This document shows positions 27,506 to 36,562 of a DNA stretch of 39,835 nucleotides, in pieces. The DNA lies in assembly GCA_025465135.1 (NCBI GenBank), contig JAODNA010000074.1, forward strand, positions 1 to 39,835, read 5' to 3'. Made by a program: the position numbers and the translations under genes. This stretch comes from Frankiales bacterium. GTDB lineage: Bacteria > Actinomycetota > Actinomycetes > Mycobacteriales > SCTD01. Under the pieces are notes generated by a model, which had not been told where the DNA came from, searched no databases, and saw only the letters and a program-made list of their open reading frames with translations. Position 1 is the stretch's first letter. Each line of letters starts with the position of its first letter.

Positions 27506-27759
27506 GTTGGGGTGTCCGTGGGCGCGGCGGCCGGCGCAGCGGGGGCCGGCGCAGCGGGGGCCGGTGTCGCGGGGGCCGGTGTCGCGGGGGCCGGCGGCAC
27601 GAGTTCGGCGAACCGGCTGGGGTCGGGGTTCTCGGTGGCCTCGATGACCTGGCCGACGTCCAGGGTGAAGCCGGCGTACTCGTCGTCTCCGACCTTGACT
27701 GCGGGGAAGACGCGCTGGTCCTCGCCCGTGACGTACTGGAAGCGCGCGAGCTCGGACAT
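27502..27759 (-). CDS. Small protein with Pro-Ala repeats
   Basis: The product is 85 aa from ATG 27759 with AGGAGATC upstream. The N-terminal 45 residues (MSELARFQYVTGEDQRVFPA, VKVGDDEYAGFTLDVGQVIE) look like a compact beta domain. The C-terminal 32 residues consist of Pro-Ala repeats encoded by tandem 15-nt units (27536-27597). Proteins of this type (a small domain then a PA-rich tail) often sit between tail-tip and lysis genes. The role is unknown. Confidence 0.65.
   Translation of the reverse strand: MSELARFQYVTGEDQRVFPAVKVGDDEYAGFTLDVGQVIEATENPDPSRFAELVPPAPATPAPATPAPAAPAPAAPAAAPTDTPT
27536..27597 (-). repeat. Tandem 15-nt repeats coding Pro-Ala linker
   Basis: Four near-identical 15-nt units (each with GCGGGGGCCGG as its core) lie in frame in the gene at 27502-27759. 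They encode APATP/APAAP units. Such repeats can expand or contract by slippage. Confidence 0.75.
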
Positions 27760-27788
27760 GCTGATCTCCTTGGCTGATGGGTGAGGGG

Positions 27789-27827
27789 GCCCGCCGCGAT
27801 CGCCAGCCACTTGCTGGTCCCGCGGGC
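27789..27827. other. Stem-loop between tail-tip and lysis genes
   Basis: The outer arms GCCCGC (27789-27794) and GCGGGC (27822-27827) enclose an inner stem CCAGC (27803-27807) / GCTGG (27813-27817). It lies in the 104-bp gap between the genes ending at 27864 and starting at 27759. It could separate tail and lysis expression. No U-tract is seen. Confidence 0.4.
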
Positions 27828-27863
27828 GCTCAGGTCGACGAGGCCTGAGGGTGCTTCTGCCTG

Positions 27864-29831
27864 TTAGGCGACGAGCAGCTCGTCGTAGACGCCGCCCGGG
27901 CTGAACACCTTCTGGACGGTGTAGAGGTTGCCGCCGGCGGCGCTGTTCGGCGTGACCAGCTGGCCCTGCCCGATACCGGACCCTGCCGGTACCGTGATCT
28001 TGTACGTCGCGGAGTCGTCGTCAGGCGATCCCGGCGTGTTCGTGATGGCCTCGATCGAGCAGGCGACCGGTGTACGCCCCCGGTAGTTACCGGTGCCGGC
28101 CGAGCTGCTCGCCCGAACGGTGCCGCGCACGAGCCCGGTGCCGACGGCAAGGACGATGTTCGGGTCGTCGCGATAGGTCGTCTCGCCCTGGTTGTTCGCC
28201 AGCGCCGTGATCTCGGTCCCGGACAGGACCCGGTTGTAGACCACGACCTGCTCGACGACGGAGTTGGGCTGCCCTCCGCCGTTTTGAGGCTCAAAGCCGA
28301 TCGCCGCGAAGCCAAGCGCTGCAGGAGTCGTGGCCGAGGTCGTTGTGGCGGACACGACGGCCGCCCCGTTCTTCGCGACATAGGAAGCGAGCGTCGTACC
28401 GTCAAACGTCAGCGCAACAAGGGCGAGGTCTCCAGCGGCAAAGCTCACACCGGTGGCGAGGTTCACGAAGGTGTTGGCGACCACCTTCTGGACGGACACG
28501 CCACCGGTCTGCGCGTAGAGCGCGAATCCCTCCGTGTTGCTGCCTGCCACAGCGGTCAGCCGCGCGAACAGGGCAGGCGTCCCTATCGTGGCGAAGTTCC
28601 CGCCGCACCGCAGCCACAGTGCCACTGTGACCGCGCCCGCCGACAGGCTCGGCAACGCCGTCTGGAGCGTCGTCGTCGCCCTCGTCGACGTCGACGCGTT
28701 CTCAGCTCCCGTCCAGCGGTAGGCACCTGAGGCGCTGCCCTCGTCCAGGCGGACCGCATCGATGTAGAACAAGTCACCGATGTTGGTCGCCGTGAAGTTC
28801 TGCTGCACGGCGGCGAAGGCAGCGTCGGAGGGCGCGACCGCCGTCACCGATACGCGCTGCCACACGTTGGCGACCATGGCCGGGTTGTTGGACGACACGC
28901 TCGCCGTCGACGCTGCCGCCCCAGCCGCCGTGTACCACCTGATGATCGTGTTCGCTGAAGCCTGCGCCACGCCCGGGCGGACCCACATCGATGCCGTGTA
29001 GGTCTTGCCGGGCGTCACAGCAACGCCCGCCGTGCCGACGGCGCTGCCCACTGCACAGGTTGAGGCTGCCGTCGTGGCCGTCGCAAGGAGCGACCGCGTT
29101 CCCGCGTAGAACTGCGCTGAGGAGTTTGAGAGGGTCGCCTGCAGCTGATTGATCCAGCCGCCCGTCGTGCCGTCCTCGAAGGACTGGGCAGCGGCGGGGA
29201 GCAGGTTCCCAGCGGCGTTCCAGGCGGTCGCGAGCGAGCCGTCACAGTAGGAGGTGGCGTAGGCCTTCTGCTCAATCTGCACAGCGTCGATGTTGAGAAC
29301 GTCACCTGCTGCGACAGATGCTCCGGCGAGGTAGATGGTCGCCGCCATCGTCGTGGTGCCGGCAGCAGAGGTTGCTGTGGCCGTGACGCGTGTCCAGACG
29401 TTCGGCGTGAGGGTCCCCGTGGTCACTGGGGCGTAGTTGCCGCCGCCGAAGTCGATACCCACTTGAATCTGCTTACCGGGCTTGCTGACTCGGACGTATG
29501 CAGAGATCGTGTACGTCGTGCTTGCGGCCGCGGGGATGCCCAAGTAGTAGGCACCGGGGGTGGGGAGGGCTGTAGCCGTTGCGGTCAGGCACTGTGAGCC
29601 GGTCTGCGCGAAGGCGGAGGTCGTTCCGAGGGTCGCGTTGTTCCCGCCCCAGCCCGTCACACCGGCCTCGAACGACGGGTTAGGTACGAGGTTCGTCGTG
29701 CCCTCTTCGATGAACAGGCCGTCGCCGTACCTGCCGAGGCCCTGACGGACCGGGCCCTGCAGGGTGCTGGGCTCGACGGGGCCGAAGACGTCAAGTGGGT
29801 AGAGCGTCGAGCCGAGCGATGCCAGGACCAT
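27864..29831 (-). CDS. Tail protein with carbohydrate-binding and LamG-like domains
   Basis: The product is 655 aa from ATG 29831. Two repeats of a carbohydrate-binding-module-like fold are visible: residues ~45-200 (TNLVPNPSFEAGVTGWGGNN... YTISAYVRVSKPGKQIQVGI) and ~215-370 (QSFEDGTTGGWINQLQATLS... YTASMWVRPGVAQASANTII). Residues ~385-545 form a LamG/concanavalin-like jelly roll (TVALWLRCGGNFATIGTPAL, VALTFDGTTLASYVAKNG, VEQVVVYNRVLSGTEITALA). The last ~90 residues are a separate beta domain. These folds suggest binding of host cell-wall sugars at the tail tip. Confidence 0.85.
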   Translation of the reverse strand: MVLASLGSTLYPLDVFGPVEPSTLQGPVRQGLGRYGDGLFIEEGTTNLVPNPSFEAGVTGWGGNNATLGTTSAFAQTGSQCLTATATALPTPGAYYLGIPAAASTTYTISAYVRVSKPGKQIQVGIDFGGGNYAPVTTGTLTPNVWTRVTATATSAAGTTTMAATIYLAGASVAAGDVLNIDAVQIEQKAYATSYCDGSLATAWNAAGNLLPAAAQSFEDGTTGGWINQLQATLSNSSAQFYAGTRSLLATATTAASTCAVGSAVGTAGVAVTPGKTYTASMWVRPGVAQASANTIIRWYTAAGAAASTASVSSNNPAMVANVWQRVSVTAVAPSDAAFAAVQQNFTATNIGDLFYIDAVRLDEGSASGAYRWTGAENASTSTRATTTLQTALPSLSAGAVTVALWLRCGGNFATIGTPALFARLTAVAGSNTEGFALYAQTGGVSVQKVVANTFVNLATGVSFAAGDLALVALTFDGTTLASYVAKNGAAVVSATTTSATTPAALGFAAIGFEPQNGGGQPNSVVEQVVVYNRVLSGTEITALANNQGETTYRDDPNIVLAVGTGLVRGTVRASSSAGTGNYRGRTPVACSIEAITNTPGSPDDDSATYKITVPAGSGIGQGQLVTPNSAAGGNLYTVQKVFSPGGVYDELLVA

Positions 29832-29834
29832 GGT

Positions 29835-30755
29835 CTAGAACTCCGTCGCGTTGTCGGCCGGTGCGGCGGCGCTGCCGGGGTCGGGGATGGACAGTGGTGC
29901 GACGTCGACCTGGGCCTGGGCGTAGATGGCGGTGACCTCGAGGTCGAGCGCGTCGCTCGCCGCTGCGGGCGTCCCTTGGTCGACCAGGGGTGCGAGCTCG
30001 GGGGAAGGCGCCGGCGGGAGGACCGTCGGCGGGATGCTCGGGGGGAGGTCCAGGGCATCGCTGAGCGCGGCAGGCGTTCCGGGGTCCGCGATGATCACGG
30101 CTTCCTCGACTGCCGCCTCGGGTGCTGGCGGCAGCTCGGCGAGCTCGAGATCGGTCGCGTCCCTGCTGGCCAGGTCGGTCCCGGCGTCAACGAGGGTCAC
30201 CTGGGGCACGCCCGGGGGCACAGCCGGCTCGGTGATGGCGGCGGTCTCGAGGTCGAGTGCGTCGCTCGCAACTGCGGGTGTCCCTGGGTCGATCAGGGGC
30301 GCGAGCTCAGGCGAAGGTGCCGGCGGCAGGACCGCCGGGAGGACTGGGAGGAGGTCGAGGGCATCGCTGGGCGCGACAGCTGCTCCGGTGTCGACGACGG
30401 TCGCGGCTTGCTCGACCGCCGGCAAGGCTGCCTGCGGCAGCTCGGCGAGCTCGAGGTCGGTCGCGTCCCGGCTGGCCGGTGCAGCCCCGGCGTCGACGAT
30501 CGTCACGGTGCACTTCGCAGCGACAGGAAGCAGGTCCGCGAGCACAGCGACCTCGAGGTCGACGGCGTCAGGAGCGACCGTGAAGGAGTAGCTGGTGACG
30601 GTTGCCGGCGTGGGCGTCGTGAACTCGTCGGGCTCGGTCGACAGCAGGTAGACAGCGTCGCCGTCGGCGACCAGGACGGGCTGCTTGCCGACCCAGTCGT
30701 AGAAGTTGCCGGACGGGAGCCCGCGCCCGCCGGGCGTCGTCTTGTGGAGTAGCAA
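29835..30755 (-). CDS. Repeat-rich tail-tip protein
   Basis: The product is 306 aa from a TTG at 30755 with AGGAG upstream. Residues ~1-60 form a short non-repetitive domain (TTPGGRGLPSGNFYDWVGKQ, PVLVADGDAVYLLS). The remainder is made of seven degenerate repeats of ~33 residues, each with a D-x-G...DA-x-DLE pattern. Repeats 1-3 and 4-6 match pairwise (for example two copies of LPPAPSPELAPL), so an ancestral block of three was duplicated. Similar shorter units occur at the start of the glycine-rich protein at 1428. It is likely a flexible virion spacer. Confidence 0.75.
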   Translation of the reverse strand: MLLHKTTPGGRGLPSGNFYDWVGKQPVLVADGDAVYLLSTEPDEFTTPTPATVTSYSFTVAPDAVDLEVAVLADLLPVAAKCTVTIVDAGAAPASRDATDLELAELPQAALPAVEQAATVVDTGAAVAPSDALDLLPVLPAVLPPAPSPELAPLIDPGTPAVASDALDLETAAITEPAVPPGVPQVTLVDAGTDLASRDATDLELAELPPAPEAAVEEAVIIADPGTPAALSDALDLPPSIPPTVLPPAPSPELAPLVDQGTPAAASDALDLEVTAIYAQAQVDVAPLSIPDPGSAAAPADNATEF

Positions 30756-30763
30756 GGGGGCTC

Positions 30764-31312
30764 CTACTGGCTGATGAAGAGGACGTCCATGTAGGAGGTC
30801 TGGTCTGCTGCGGAGGCGTAGGTGTTGAGCGCGCTGCCCGAGTCCTGGAAGGCGGCTAGGCACACGTAGTCGTTGACACCGAGGTAGACGATCTTGGATC
30901 CGCCGTGGGTGAAGATGTTGCTGCTCGAGGGGACACCGCCGCCGATGTTGGATCCGATCGCCGCGTTGCTGACACCGCTGGTGGTCACGGCGAGCCGTGA
31001 GCGGCGTTGCCCGGTGGTCGAGTTGGACCAGGCGACGCCCCAGGAGACGAGGTAGTAGCCGGCGGTCACGGCGGTGTACCGGTCGGTGTTCGTCACGGTC
31101 GAGTGGCCGCTGTCGCGGTCGAAGACCTCGACGTCCAGGAGCAGGTTGGTGAAGGCCCCGGTCGGGATGCTCTGGGCGACGCTCTGGTACATCTGAGCGA
31201 TGGGCAGGCCCGTCAGCAGGTAGTTGACCTGCGCGGTGAGGGCGTTGAACTGCGCCGTCGCCCGGATCGGCTGCCCTGACACGGCGGTGGTCGGGGCGGT
31301 GGGGATCGGCAC
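30764..31312 (-). CDS. C1q/TNF-like tail protein
   Basis: The product is 182 aa from a GTG at 31312 with AAGGAG upstream. Residues ~1-40 form a helical entry (TAQFNALTAQVNYLLTGLPI). The rest has the pattern of a jelly-roll head domain of the C1q/TNF type: QSIPTGAFTNLLLDVEVFDR, YTAVTAGYYLVSWGVAWSNS, TTGQRRSRLAVTTSGV and YVCLAAFQDSGSALNTYASA. Such domains occur at the tips of phage fibres. It lies between two large tail-tip genes. Confidence 0.75.
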   Translation of the reverse strand: MPIPTAPTTAVSGQPIRATAQFNALTAQVNYLLTGLPIAQMYQSVAQSIPTGAFTNLLLDVEVFDRDSGHSTVTNTDRYTAVTAGYYLVSWGVAWSNSTTGQRRSRLAVTTSGVSNAAIGSNIGGGVPSSSNIFTHGGSKIVYLGVNDYVCLAAFQDSGSALNTYASAADQTSYMDVLFISQ

Positions 31313-31327
31313 GTGCGCGCTCCTTGG

Positions 31328-33262
31328 CTAGAAAGTCCAGACCGCGTCTGAGGCGTCCCAGAGGTCGACGTCGAACAGCGCCGCGCGCGGGCTGTCGACC
31401 GGTGAGAGCAGGAAGGTGGTCAGCCACTGCGTGGGGGTGACGCGGTGCTGGATGGCCTCGACCCAGCAGTCGAGCGAGACGGTCGGCTGGTTGAGGGCCC
31501 GGCGCTTCACGGTGACGCGCGTGTTGATCTCGGTCCCCAGCGCCGCCGGCCACAGGGCGGGATTGGCGGACGGGATGATCGTCAGCGACGCAACGCGCAG
31601 GCGGGGGGTTGCGTACTGCGTGATGAGCCAGTTCGCCTGGTCGGTGGCCTCGTAGTCGTTGAGGACTCCGATGGTCCGCGGGTTGCCGCTCTTGTGGTAC
31701 GGCAGGACGGTGGTGGCGGCCCGGGCCGTGACCGTGGATCCGCCCTTGCGGCTGACCTGCTGTTCGTCGATGACGTACGAGGGGTCGTAGTCGAAGTTGA
31801 CGGTCCCGTCGTACGGGAGCTCGCCTGCGCTCTCGAGCTCGCCGAAGGTGAGCGAGGAGGTGAGGGTGGTCTGGCGGACCTGTCGGCCGCGGAACGTGAT
31901 CTTGCCGGCGCCTGAGACCCAGAGGTTGCCGAGCTCGTCGCTCGCGGCGTCCTGGATGCCTTCCAGCGCGCTCTTGCCCTCGGTGATCGCCGGGCCCATG
32001 ACGGAGACGCCAGGGCCGATGTCGTACATCGCGCTCGACCAGCCGGCGTAGCCGAGGAGCCGCGCGATGCGCGCCCCCGAGTCCTCACCGGAGTGGGCGT
32101 TGATCGTCGCGTTGTAGTGCCTGGGCGCTGCCGCTGAGATGTCGATGCTGTAGACGGCGTAGCGGGCGATCGTGCCCGGGAAGCCGTACTGCAGGTCGGG
32201 GCCCGCGGCGTAGAGCCTCGCGCCGAGGATGTGGTTGCGGAGAGCGGAGAACTGCAGCGTCGAGGGCGAGACCGTCGTGGCAACGAGCGCGCCGTCGAGG
32301 TACATCTTCACGGTCTTGCGGTCGTTGCCCAGGGTGCAGACGACGTGGTGCAGCTTGCCGTCGCAGACGCTCTTCGGTGAGGTGACCGAGGACGCGAGCC
32401 CTGCGTGGAAGGGGTAATAGACCAGCTGCCCGAACTGGTTGATGAAGAGCTCGACGTAGTCGGTGCTCGTCCCGCTCTGATGCATGAGCGTGAAGCGGCC
32501 GCTGCCGACGGGCATCACGGTCGGCGACACGAAGGTCAGCTCGATCGAGTGCGCGGTTCCGCCGGCGGGCACGAAGGTGCCGGCGGTGCTGTTGTAGGCC
32601 AGGGCGAGGGCCGAGGCGATGCGGATCTGGACGTCGCCGTTGGAGCCGGTGTTCATCTGCACGCCGGTCGAGCCGTCCGGCATTCCGGTGGCGGCGCCGA
32701 AGTTCAGGTCGCGAGCTCCGTACTTGCCGTCGATGCGGACGGCGGAGGGGTTCACGGCGGGGTTGATGGTGTCGCCGGCGCTGGTGCTGCTCGAGGGCTC
32801 GCTGAGCTTGAACAGGCAGCGGGCGCTGTCGGCGAGGCACTCGTGGTCGGCGACGGAGCGGAGCTTCTGCCCGCCGAGGATCGCCAGGGCGTCGACGACC
32901 GTGGAGGTGGTCTCGCTGAAGTTGCCGTTGGCGCTGTAGCCGACGGGCCAGCGCTCGATGAAGCCGCGGACGACGCCGTAGGTGGTGCCGTTCCAGGTCG
33001 CCTCGACCTTCAGCTCCCGGTAGAGCTGCAGCAGCCCGGCGTAGGGGCTCGAGGCGTTGGTGGGGACGTACCGGCCGTCGCGGTTGTCCCACTGCACGGC
33101 GCCGGTGCCGACCTGGCTGCGGCCCAGCTCGTACTGGCGGCCGCGCTGATGGTTGAACGCGAGCGCAGCGCCCGCCCCGGTCACGCCCTGGGTCGTCTCG
33201 ACGAACGTGCCGGGGTTGGGGGCGAACTTCACCGACACGGCCGGCCAGCCGGTGCGGCTCAT
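31328..33262 (-). CDS. Large minor tail protein with LamG-like domain
   Basis: The product is 644 aa from ATG 33262 (ATGA overlap with the tape measure stop region). The N-terminal ~110 residues resemble the first domain of distal tail or tail-hub proteins (VSVKFAPNPGTFVETTQGVT, VQWDNRDGRYVPTNASSPYA, YGVVRGFIERWPVGY). A concanavalin/LamG-like insert lies at ~195-385 (IELTFVSPTVMPVGSGRFTL, LHHVVCTLGNDRKTVKMYLD). The C-terminal half has typical tail-hub segments (GISVMG-like, NFDYDPSYVIDEQQVSRKGG) and ends VEAIQHRVTPTQWLTTFLLS. It is the first gene after the tape measure, as expected for the distal tail or hub. Confidence 0.85.
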   Translation of the reverse strand: MSRTGWPAVSVKFAPNPGTFVETTQGVTGAGAALAFNHQRGRQYELGRSQVGTGAVQWDNRDGRYVPTNASSPYAGLLQLYRELKVEATWNGTTYGVVRGFIERWPVGYSANGNFSETTSTVVDALAILGGQKLRSVADHECLADSARCLFKLSEPSSSTSAGDTINPAVNPSAVRIDGKYGARDLNFGAATGMPDGSTGVQMNTGSNGDVQIRIASALALAYNSTAGTFVPAGGTAHSIELTFVSPTVMPVGSGRFTLMHQSGTSTDYVELFINQFGQLVYYPFHAGLASSVTSPKSVCDGKLHHVVCTLGNDRKTVKMYLDGALVATTVSPSTLQFSALRNHILGARLYAAGPDLQYGFPGTIARYAVYSIDISAAAPRHYNATINAHSGEDSGARIARLLGYAGWSSAMYDIGPGVSVMGPAITEGKSALEGIQDAASDELGNLWVSGAGKITFRGRQVRQTTLTSSLTFGELESAGELPYDGTVNFDYDPSYVIDEQQVSRKGGSTVTARAATTVLPYHKSGNPRTIGVLNDYEATDQANWLITQYATPRLRVASLTIIPSANPALWPAALGTEINTRVTVKRRALNQPTVSLDCWVEAIQHRVTPTQWLTTFLLSPVDSPRAALFDVDLWDASDAVWTF

Positions 33263-35916
33263 AGTGCGAAGGCTGAGCGGCCGTTGCGTGCCTGGTAGCG
33301 GAGCTCCTGCGTCTGGATGGAGGAGTGGATCTCCTTGCCGTCGAGGTAGACGTGGGAGTGCACGACCGTCACGCCTCCCCCGCCGCCGGTGATCGGGCCG
33401 TCATAGGCCTGACGTCCGGCCTGCATGGCGTTGGAGGTGACGTACTCGCCGCCGTGGACGATGGCGAGCTGTGCGGCGCCGACCGGGCCGGGGACGTACC
33501 CGCCGTCGTTGAAGCCCAGGAGACTGCCGACCTTGCCGAAGGCGCCGCCGATCCCGCCGCCGACGCTCTTGGCCGCGCCAGCGACACTGCCGATCGCGTC
33601 GGTGATGTGCTTGGCGGCCGCGGCGATCTTCTCGAAGATGGGCCGGATCGAGTCCCACACGTCCTCGACGGTGTTCCTGATCGCCGACCACACGGTCGAC
33701 CACGCGACGTGCAGCACGGCGAGGTCGGCGTGGATGACCCGCAGGCCGTGGGTGAGGATCGCGCCGAAGATCGGCTTGATGACGTTGTAGGCGTCGCGGA
33801 CGACTCCGCTGACGGCGTCCCACACGGTGTTCCAGGACTTCGACATCTCGTGCAGGCCGGCCTGGATGACGCTCAGGCCGGTGGAGACGATCGCGTGGAA
33901 GATGCTCTTAACCACGCCCCAGACGGCCGAGGTGACGTCCTTGATGCCGTTCCAGACATCGCCCCAGTGGATCCACAGCTCGTGGATCGCGGCGATCAGC
34001 AGCCCGAGTGGCGGCATGAAGACGGCGATGATCCCGACGATCATCTGGGCGTGTTCCCGGATGAAGGACATGGCGGTGCTGAAGGTGTTCTTGATGAAGC
34101 CCCAGACCTCGTCCCAGTGCCGGTACAGCTCGTAGGCGGCGACGCCGACGGCGGCGATGAGGGCGATGAAGGGCAGGAACGGCAGCATCGCGATCGCGGC
34201 CGAGGCGACCATGCTGGCGGCCCAGACGGCTGCTTCGACGATCATCGAGCCGAAGGAGAGGAGAGCGCCGGCGGCCGCGGTGGCGAACCCGGACACCGTC
34301 TCGGCGACCCAGGCGCCCATCGAGAGCATCATCGCTACGAAGGCGGATCCGGTGCTGACGGCGGCGGTGTCGACGACGGCCTCGTAGCCGAGCCAGGTAG
34401 CGACCTGGATGGCGAACTTGGCGACCGTCTCGGCGGTCGCCATGGCGAGCTTGCTGACGTAGGCGCCGATGGCGATGACCAGCGCTCCGCCGAGGACGCC
34501 GGCGAGGGCCTTGACGACGGTGGTGTGCTGCTCGAGCCAGCCGACGACGGCCTGGATCTTCGGGATGAGCGCGCTGCCGATGGTGATGCCGACCCGCTCG
34601 ACGCTCTGCTTCATCCGGTCGAGCTGGACGTTGAGCAGCTTGCTGGTCGACTCCCAGCCCTCGACGTTCTGGCTGCCGTTGCTCAGCGACTCCGAGGTCT
34701 TCTTCGTCATCTCGTTGACGTAGGCCTGGTTGTCGCCGGTGAGCATCAGGGCGGTGTTCAGGCCGGTCGAGCCGCCGAGCATCTTCTTCAGCTCGTTGCT
34801 CATGGTGACCGCGAGGGGCGAGCCGCTCTTGAGGGCGTCGGAGAAGCCGCCGGCGGTCTTGGCGAGCTTGGAGAACTGCTGCGCCATGACGGCCTGGTCG
34901 AGCGGGAGCTTCTGGGCCTTGGTCGAGTACTCCTGCACGCTGATCGTGTTGGTGAGCAGGTCCTTGGCGAGCTGCTGCGCGGCGGGGCTCATCGCCTTCA
35001 TCGCGATGGCCATGTCGTCCGAGGCGGCCTTGCTCTTCTTGAACGTGTCGAGCATGACCAGGCCCTGGGGGCCGAGGTGGTGGCCGATCGTGGTGACCAG
35101 GTACTCGAGCGTGCCGCCGAGGCCGCGGGTGCCCAGGCCCTGGCTCAGGTCGCTGGCCGTGATGCCGAACTGGGCCATCTCCTTCACGGCGACCTTGTTC
35201 GGGGCCTGCAGGTTGCGGATCGTGTTCGCGAGCTCCTGGGTGGCCTCGGCCGCGCTGGTGCCGTGCCGGGTCAGGCCGGCGATCGCGCCGCCGACCTGGG
35301 CGAAGTCCAGGCCCGCGGCGGAGGCGATGGGCAGCACGGTCGACAGGGACCCGGCGAACTCCTCCATCGTGGCCTTGCTGCCGCCGGCCGCGGTCTTGAG
35401 GGCGTTCATCACCTGGACGCTCTTGTTCGCGCCGAGGTGGTAGGAGGCCATCACCGACGTCATCGCCGAGGTGACGGTGGACAGGTTCGCGTTCTCCTCA
35501 GCCGCGCCCTGCGAGGCAGCCTTCAGGACCCGGAGGCCGTCGCTTCCGCGGAACCCGGCCTTCTCGACCTGGTACATGCCCTCGGTGAGGTTCTGCCAGC
35601 TCGAGCCGGTCGCTGAGGCGATGTCCAGGATCCCCTTGCGGACCTTGCCCAGGCTGCTCTGCGACTCCCCCGCCGCTGTCACCAGGACGTTCGTTTCCTT
35701 CTGGAAGTCGCCGGCCATCTTCACGGACTCGATGCCGATCGCGGCAACGCCCAGGGCCACACCGATGGTCGCGGCCTTGCCGACCTTGGCGAGCTTGTCG
35801 AAGTTGGCGGAGCCCTCGGTCTCGAGCTTGGCGATCTCGGTGCGGGCTTCCTTCATCTTCGCCATGAACTCCGTGGAGCTCGCGCGGAGCTCGACGAGGA
35901 TCGGGGGCAGCGCCAT
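33259..35916 (-). CDS. Tail tape measure protein
   Basis: The product is 885 aa from ATG 35916. Its length sets tail length; by the usual ~1.5 A per residue this predicts a tail of roughly 130 nm. The N-terminal ~60 residues are coiled coil (FMAKMKEARTEIAKLETEGS). Residues ~60-350 fit the tail tape-measure core (KETNVLVTAAGESQSSLGKV, GLTRHGTSAAEATQELANTI). Several hydrophobic helices follow at ~465-620. Residues ~620-780 repeat a W-x-x-VW/W-x-x-I unit (HWDEVWGFIKNTF, HWGDVWNGIKDVT, SWNTVWDAVSGVV, AWSTVWSAIRNTV). The longest gene of the window, it lies between tail chaperones and tail-tip genes, as is typical. Confidence 0.96.
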   Translation of the reverse strand: MALPPILVELRASSTEFMAKMKEARTEIAKLETEGSANFDKLAKVGKAATIGVALGVAAIGIESVKMAGDFQKETNVLVTAAGESQSSLGKVRKGILDIASATGSSWQNLTEGMYQVEKAGFRGSDGLRVLKAASQGAAEENANLSTVTSAMTSVMASYHLGANKSVQVMNALKTAAGGSKATMEEFAGSLSTVLPIASAAGLDFAQVGGAIAGLTRHGTSAAEATQELANTIRNLQAPNKVAVKEMAQFGITASDLSQGLGTRGLGGTLEYLVTTIGHHLGPQGLVMLDTFKKSKAASDDMAIAMKAMSPAAQQLAKDLLTNTISVQEYSTKAQKLPLDQAVMAQQFSKLAKTAGGFSDALKSGSPLAVTMSNELKKMLGGSTGLNTALMLTGDNQAYVNEMTKKTSESLSNGSQNVEGWESTSKLLNVQLDRMKQSVERVGITIGSALIPKIQAVVGWLEQHTTVVKALAGVLGGALVIAIGAYVSKLAMATAETVAKFAIQVATWLGYEAVVDTAAVSTGSAFVAMMLSMGAWVAETVSGFATAAAGALLSFGSMIVEAAVWAASMVASAAIAMLPFLPFIALIAAVGVAAYELYRHWDEVWGFIKNTFSTAMSFIREHAQMIVGIIAVFMPPLGLLIAAIHELWIHWGDVWNGIKDVTSAVWGVVKSIFHAIVSTGLSVIQAGLHEMSKSWNTVWDAVSGVVRDAYNVIKPIFGAILTHGLRVIHADLAVLHVAWSTVWSAIRNTVEDVWDSIRPIFEKIAAAAKHITDAIGSVAGAAKSVGGGIGGAFGKVGSLLGFNDGGYVPGPVGAAQLAIVHGGEYVTSNAMQAGRQAYDGPITGGGGGVTVVHSHVYLDGKEIHSSIQTQELRYQARNGRSAFAL

Positions 35917-35923
35917 GCTGGCT

Positions 35924-36367
35924 CTACCTCCTGGTGGCGCGCGCGTAGGCCGTCGCGGCGATGGCTCGGAACTGGGGGTGGACGGCGTCGAGGGCCCGGC
36001 TCATGTAGCCGTGCCGGGCCTCGGCCTTGGCGCTGTAGAGGTGCACGCGCTGCCCGCGGGGGGCGACGCCTACCTGGTAGGTGCCGGGCGCGGGCCTCTT
36101 CAGGCGCTTGCTGCTGTGGATGCTCGAGCGCAGCAGTCCCTTGACGGGTGCGTTGCGGCTGACGACGAGCGGCCCGGTGCGCAGCTGCTTGCCGCTGATC
36201 GCCCCGGGGCCCTGGTACACGGGGGCGTTCTTCTTGGCCTGCTGCTTGACCTGCCGGCCGCCCTGCCTGACGGCGTACATCGTGGCCCGCTCGACCCGCT
36301 TGTCGATGAGCTTCAGCTCGCGCTGGAGCTCCTTGGCGCCGCGGACGGTGGCGTTGACGCTAACCAC
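35924..36367 (-). CDS. HK97 gp10-like tail completion protein
   Basis: The product is 147 aa from a GTG at 36367. The signature RGAKELQRELKLIDKRVERA then GGRQVKQQAKKNAPVYQGPG and a C-terminal YMSRALDAVHPQF fits the HK97-gp10-like (tail-component) family, which acts at the head-tail joint or in tail tube termination. The unusual point is position: it is downstream of the tail chaperones and directly upstream of the tape measure. In most HK97-type phages it precedes the major tail protein. Confidence 0.85.
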   Translation of the reverse strand: MVSVNATVRGAKELQRELKLIDKRVERATMYAVRQGGRQVKQQAKKNAPVYQGPGAISGKQLRTGPLVVSRNAPVKGLLRSSIHSSKRLKRPAPGTYQVGVAPRGQRVHLYSAKAEARHGYMSRALDAVHPQFRAIAATAYARATRR

Positions 36368-36521
36368 GCCCGTCCTCCGCCCTTCTGCGTTCGCGCTCGA
36401 GCTGCAGGTGCTTGTCGTGCACGGCGATGAGCCAGTCGGCCCGGTAGGCGGAGAGCTCCTCGACCTCGGACGGGGCGATCCCGAGCTCGACGACGAGCCG
36501 GTAGTCGCGCCACTCCGCCAT
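36360..36521 (-). CDS. Frameshifted or separate C-terminal part of the tail chaperone
   Basis: From the ATG at 36521 the product is 53 aa (MAEWRDYRLVVELGIAPSEV, EELSAYRADWLIAVHDKHLQ). The frame is open further upstream into the preceding chaperone gene, where it reads RFPYRALADLERVLRGGRVT. This matches the T part of a G-T tail chaperone, which in tailed phages is usually made by a -1 ribosomal frameshift. No canonical slippery heptamer is seen; CACCCCGGACC (minus strand of 36595-36605) is the best nearby candidate. It may also be translated alone from the ATG. Confidence 0.75.
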   Translation of the reverse strand: MAEWRDYRLVVELGIAPSEVEELSAYRADWLIAVHDKHLQLERERRRAEDGRG

Positions 36522-36562
36522 GGGTGTGAGCTCGGTGACCCGGCCCCCTCGCAGGACCCGCT

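Noticed and set aside
33325-35616. Very long plus-strand open frame opposite the tape measure gene
   Set aside because: It is the antisense of a well-supported gene. High GC in third positions leaves the opposite strand open; the translation is low-complexity (Asp/Gly/Val/Ala-rich) and matches nothing.
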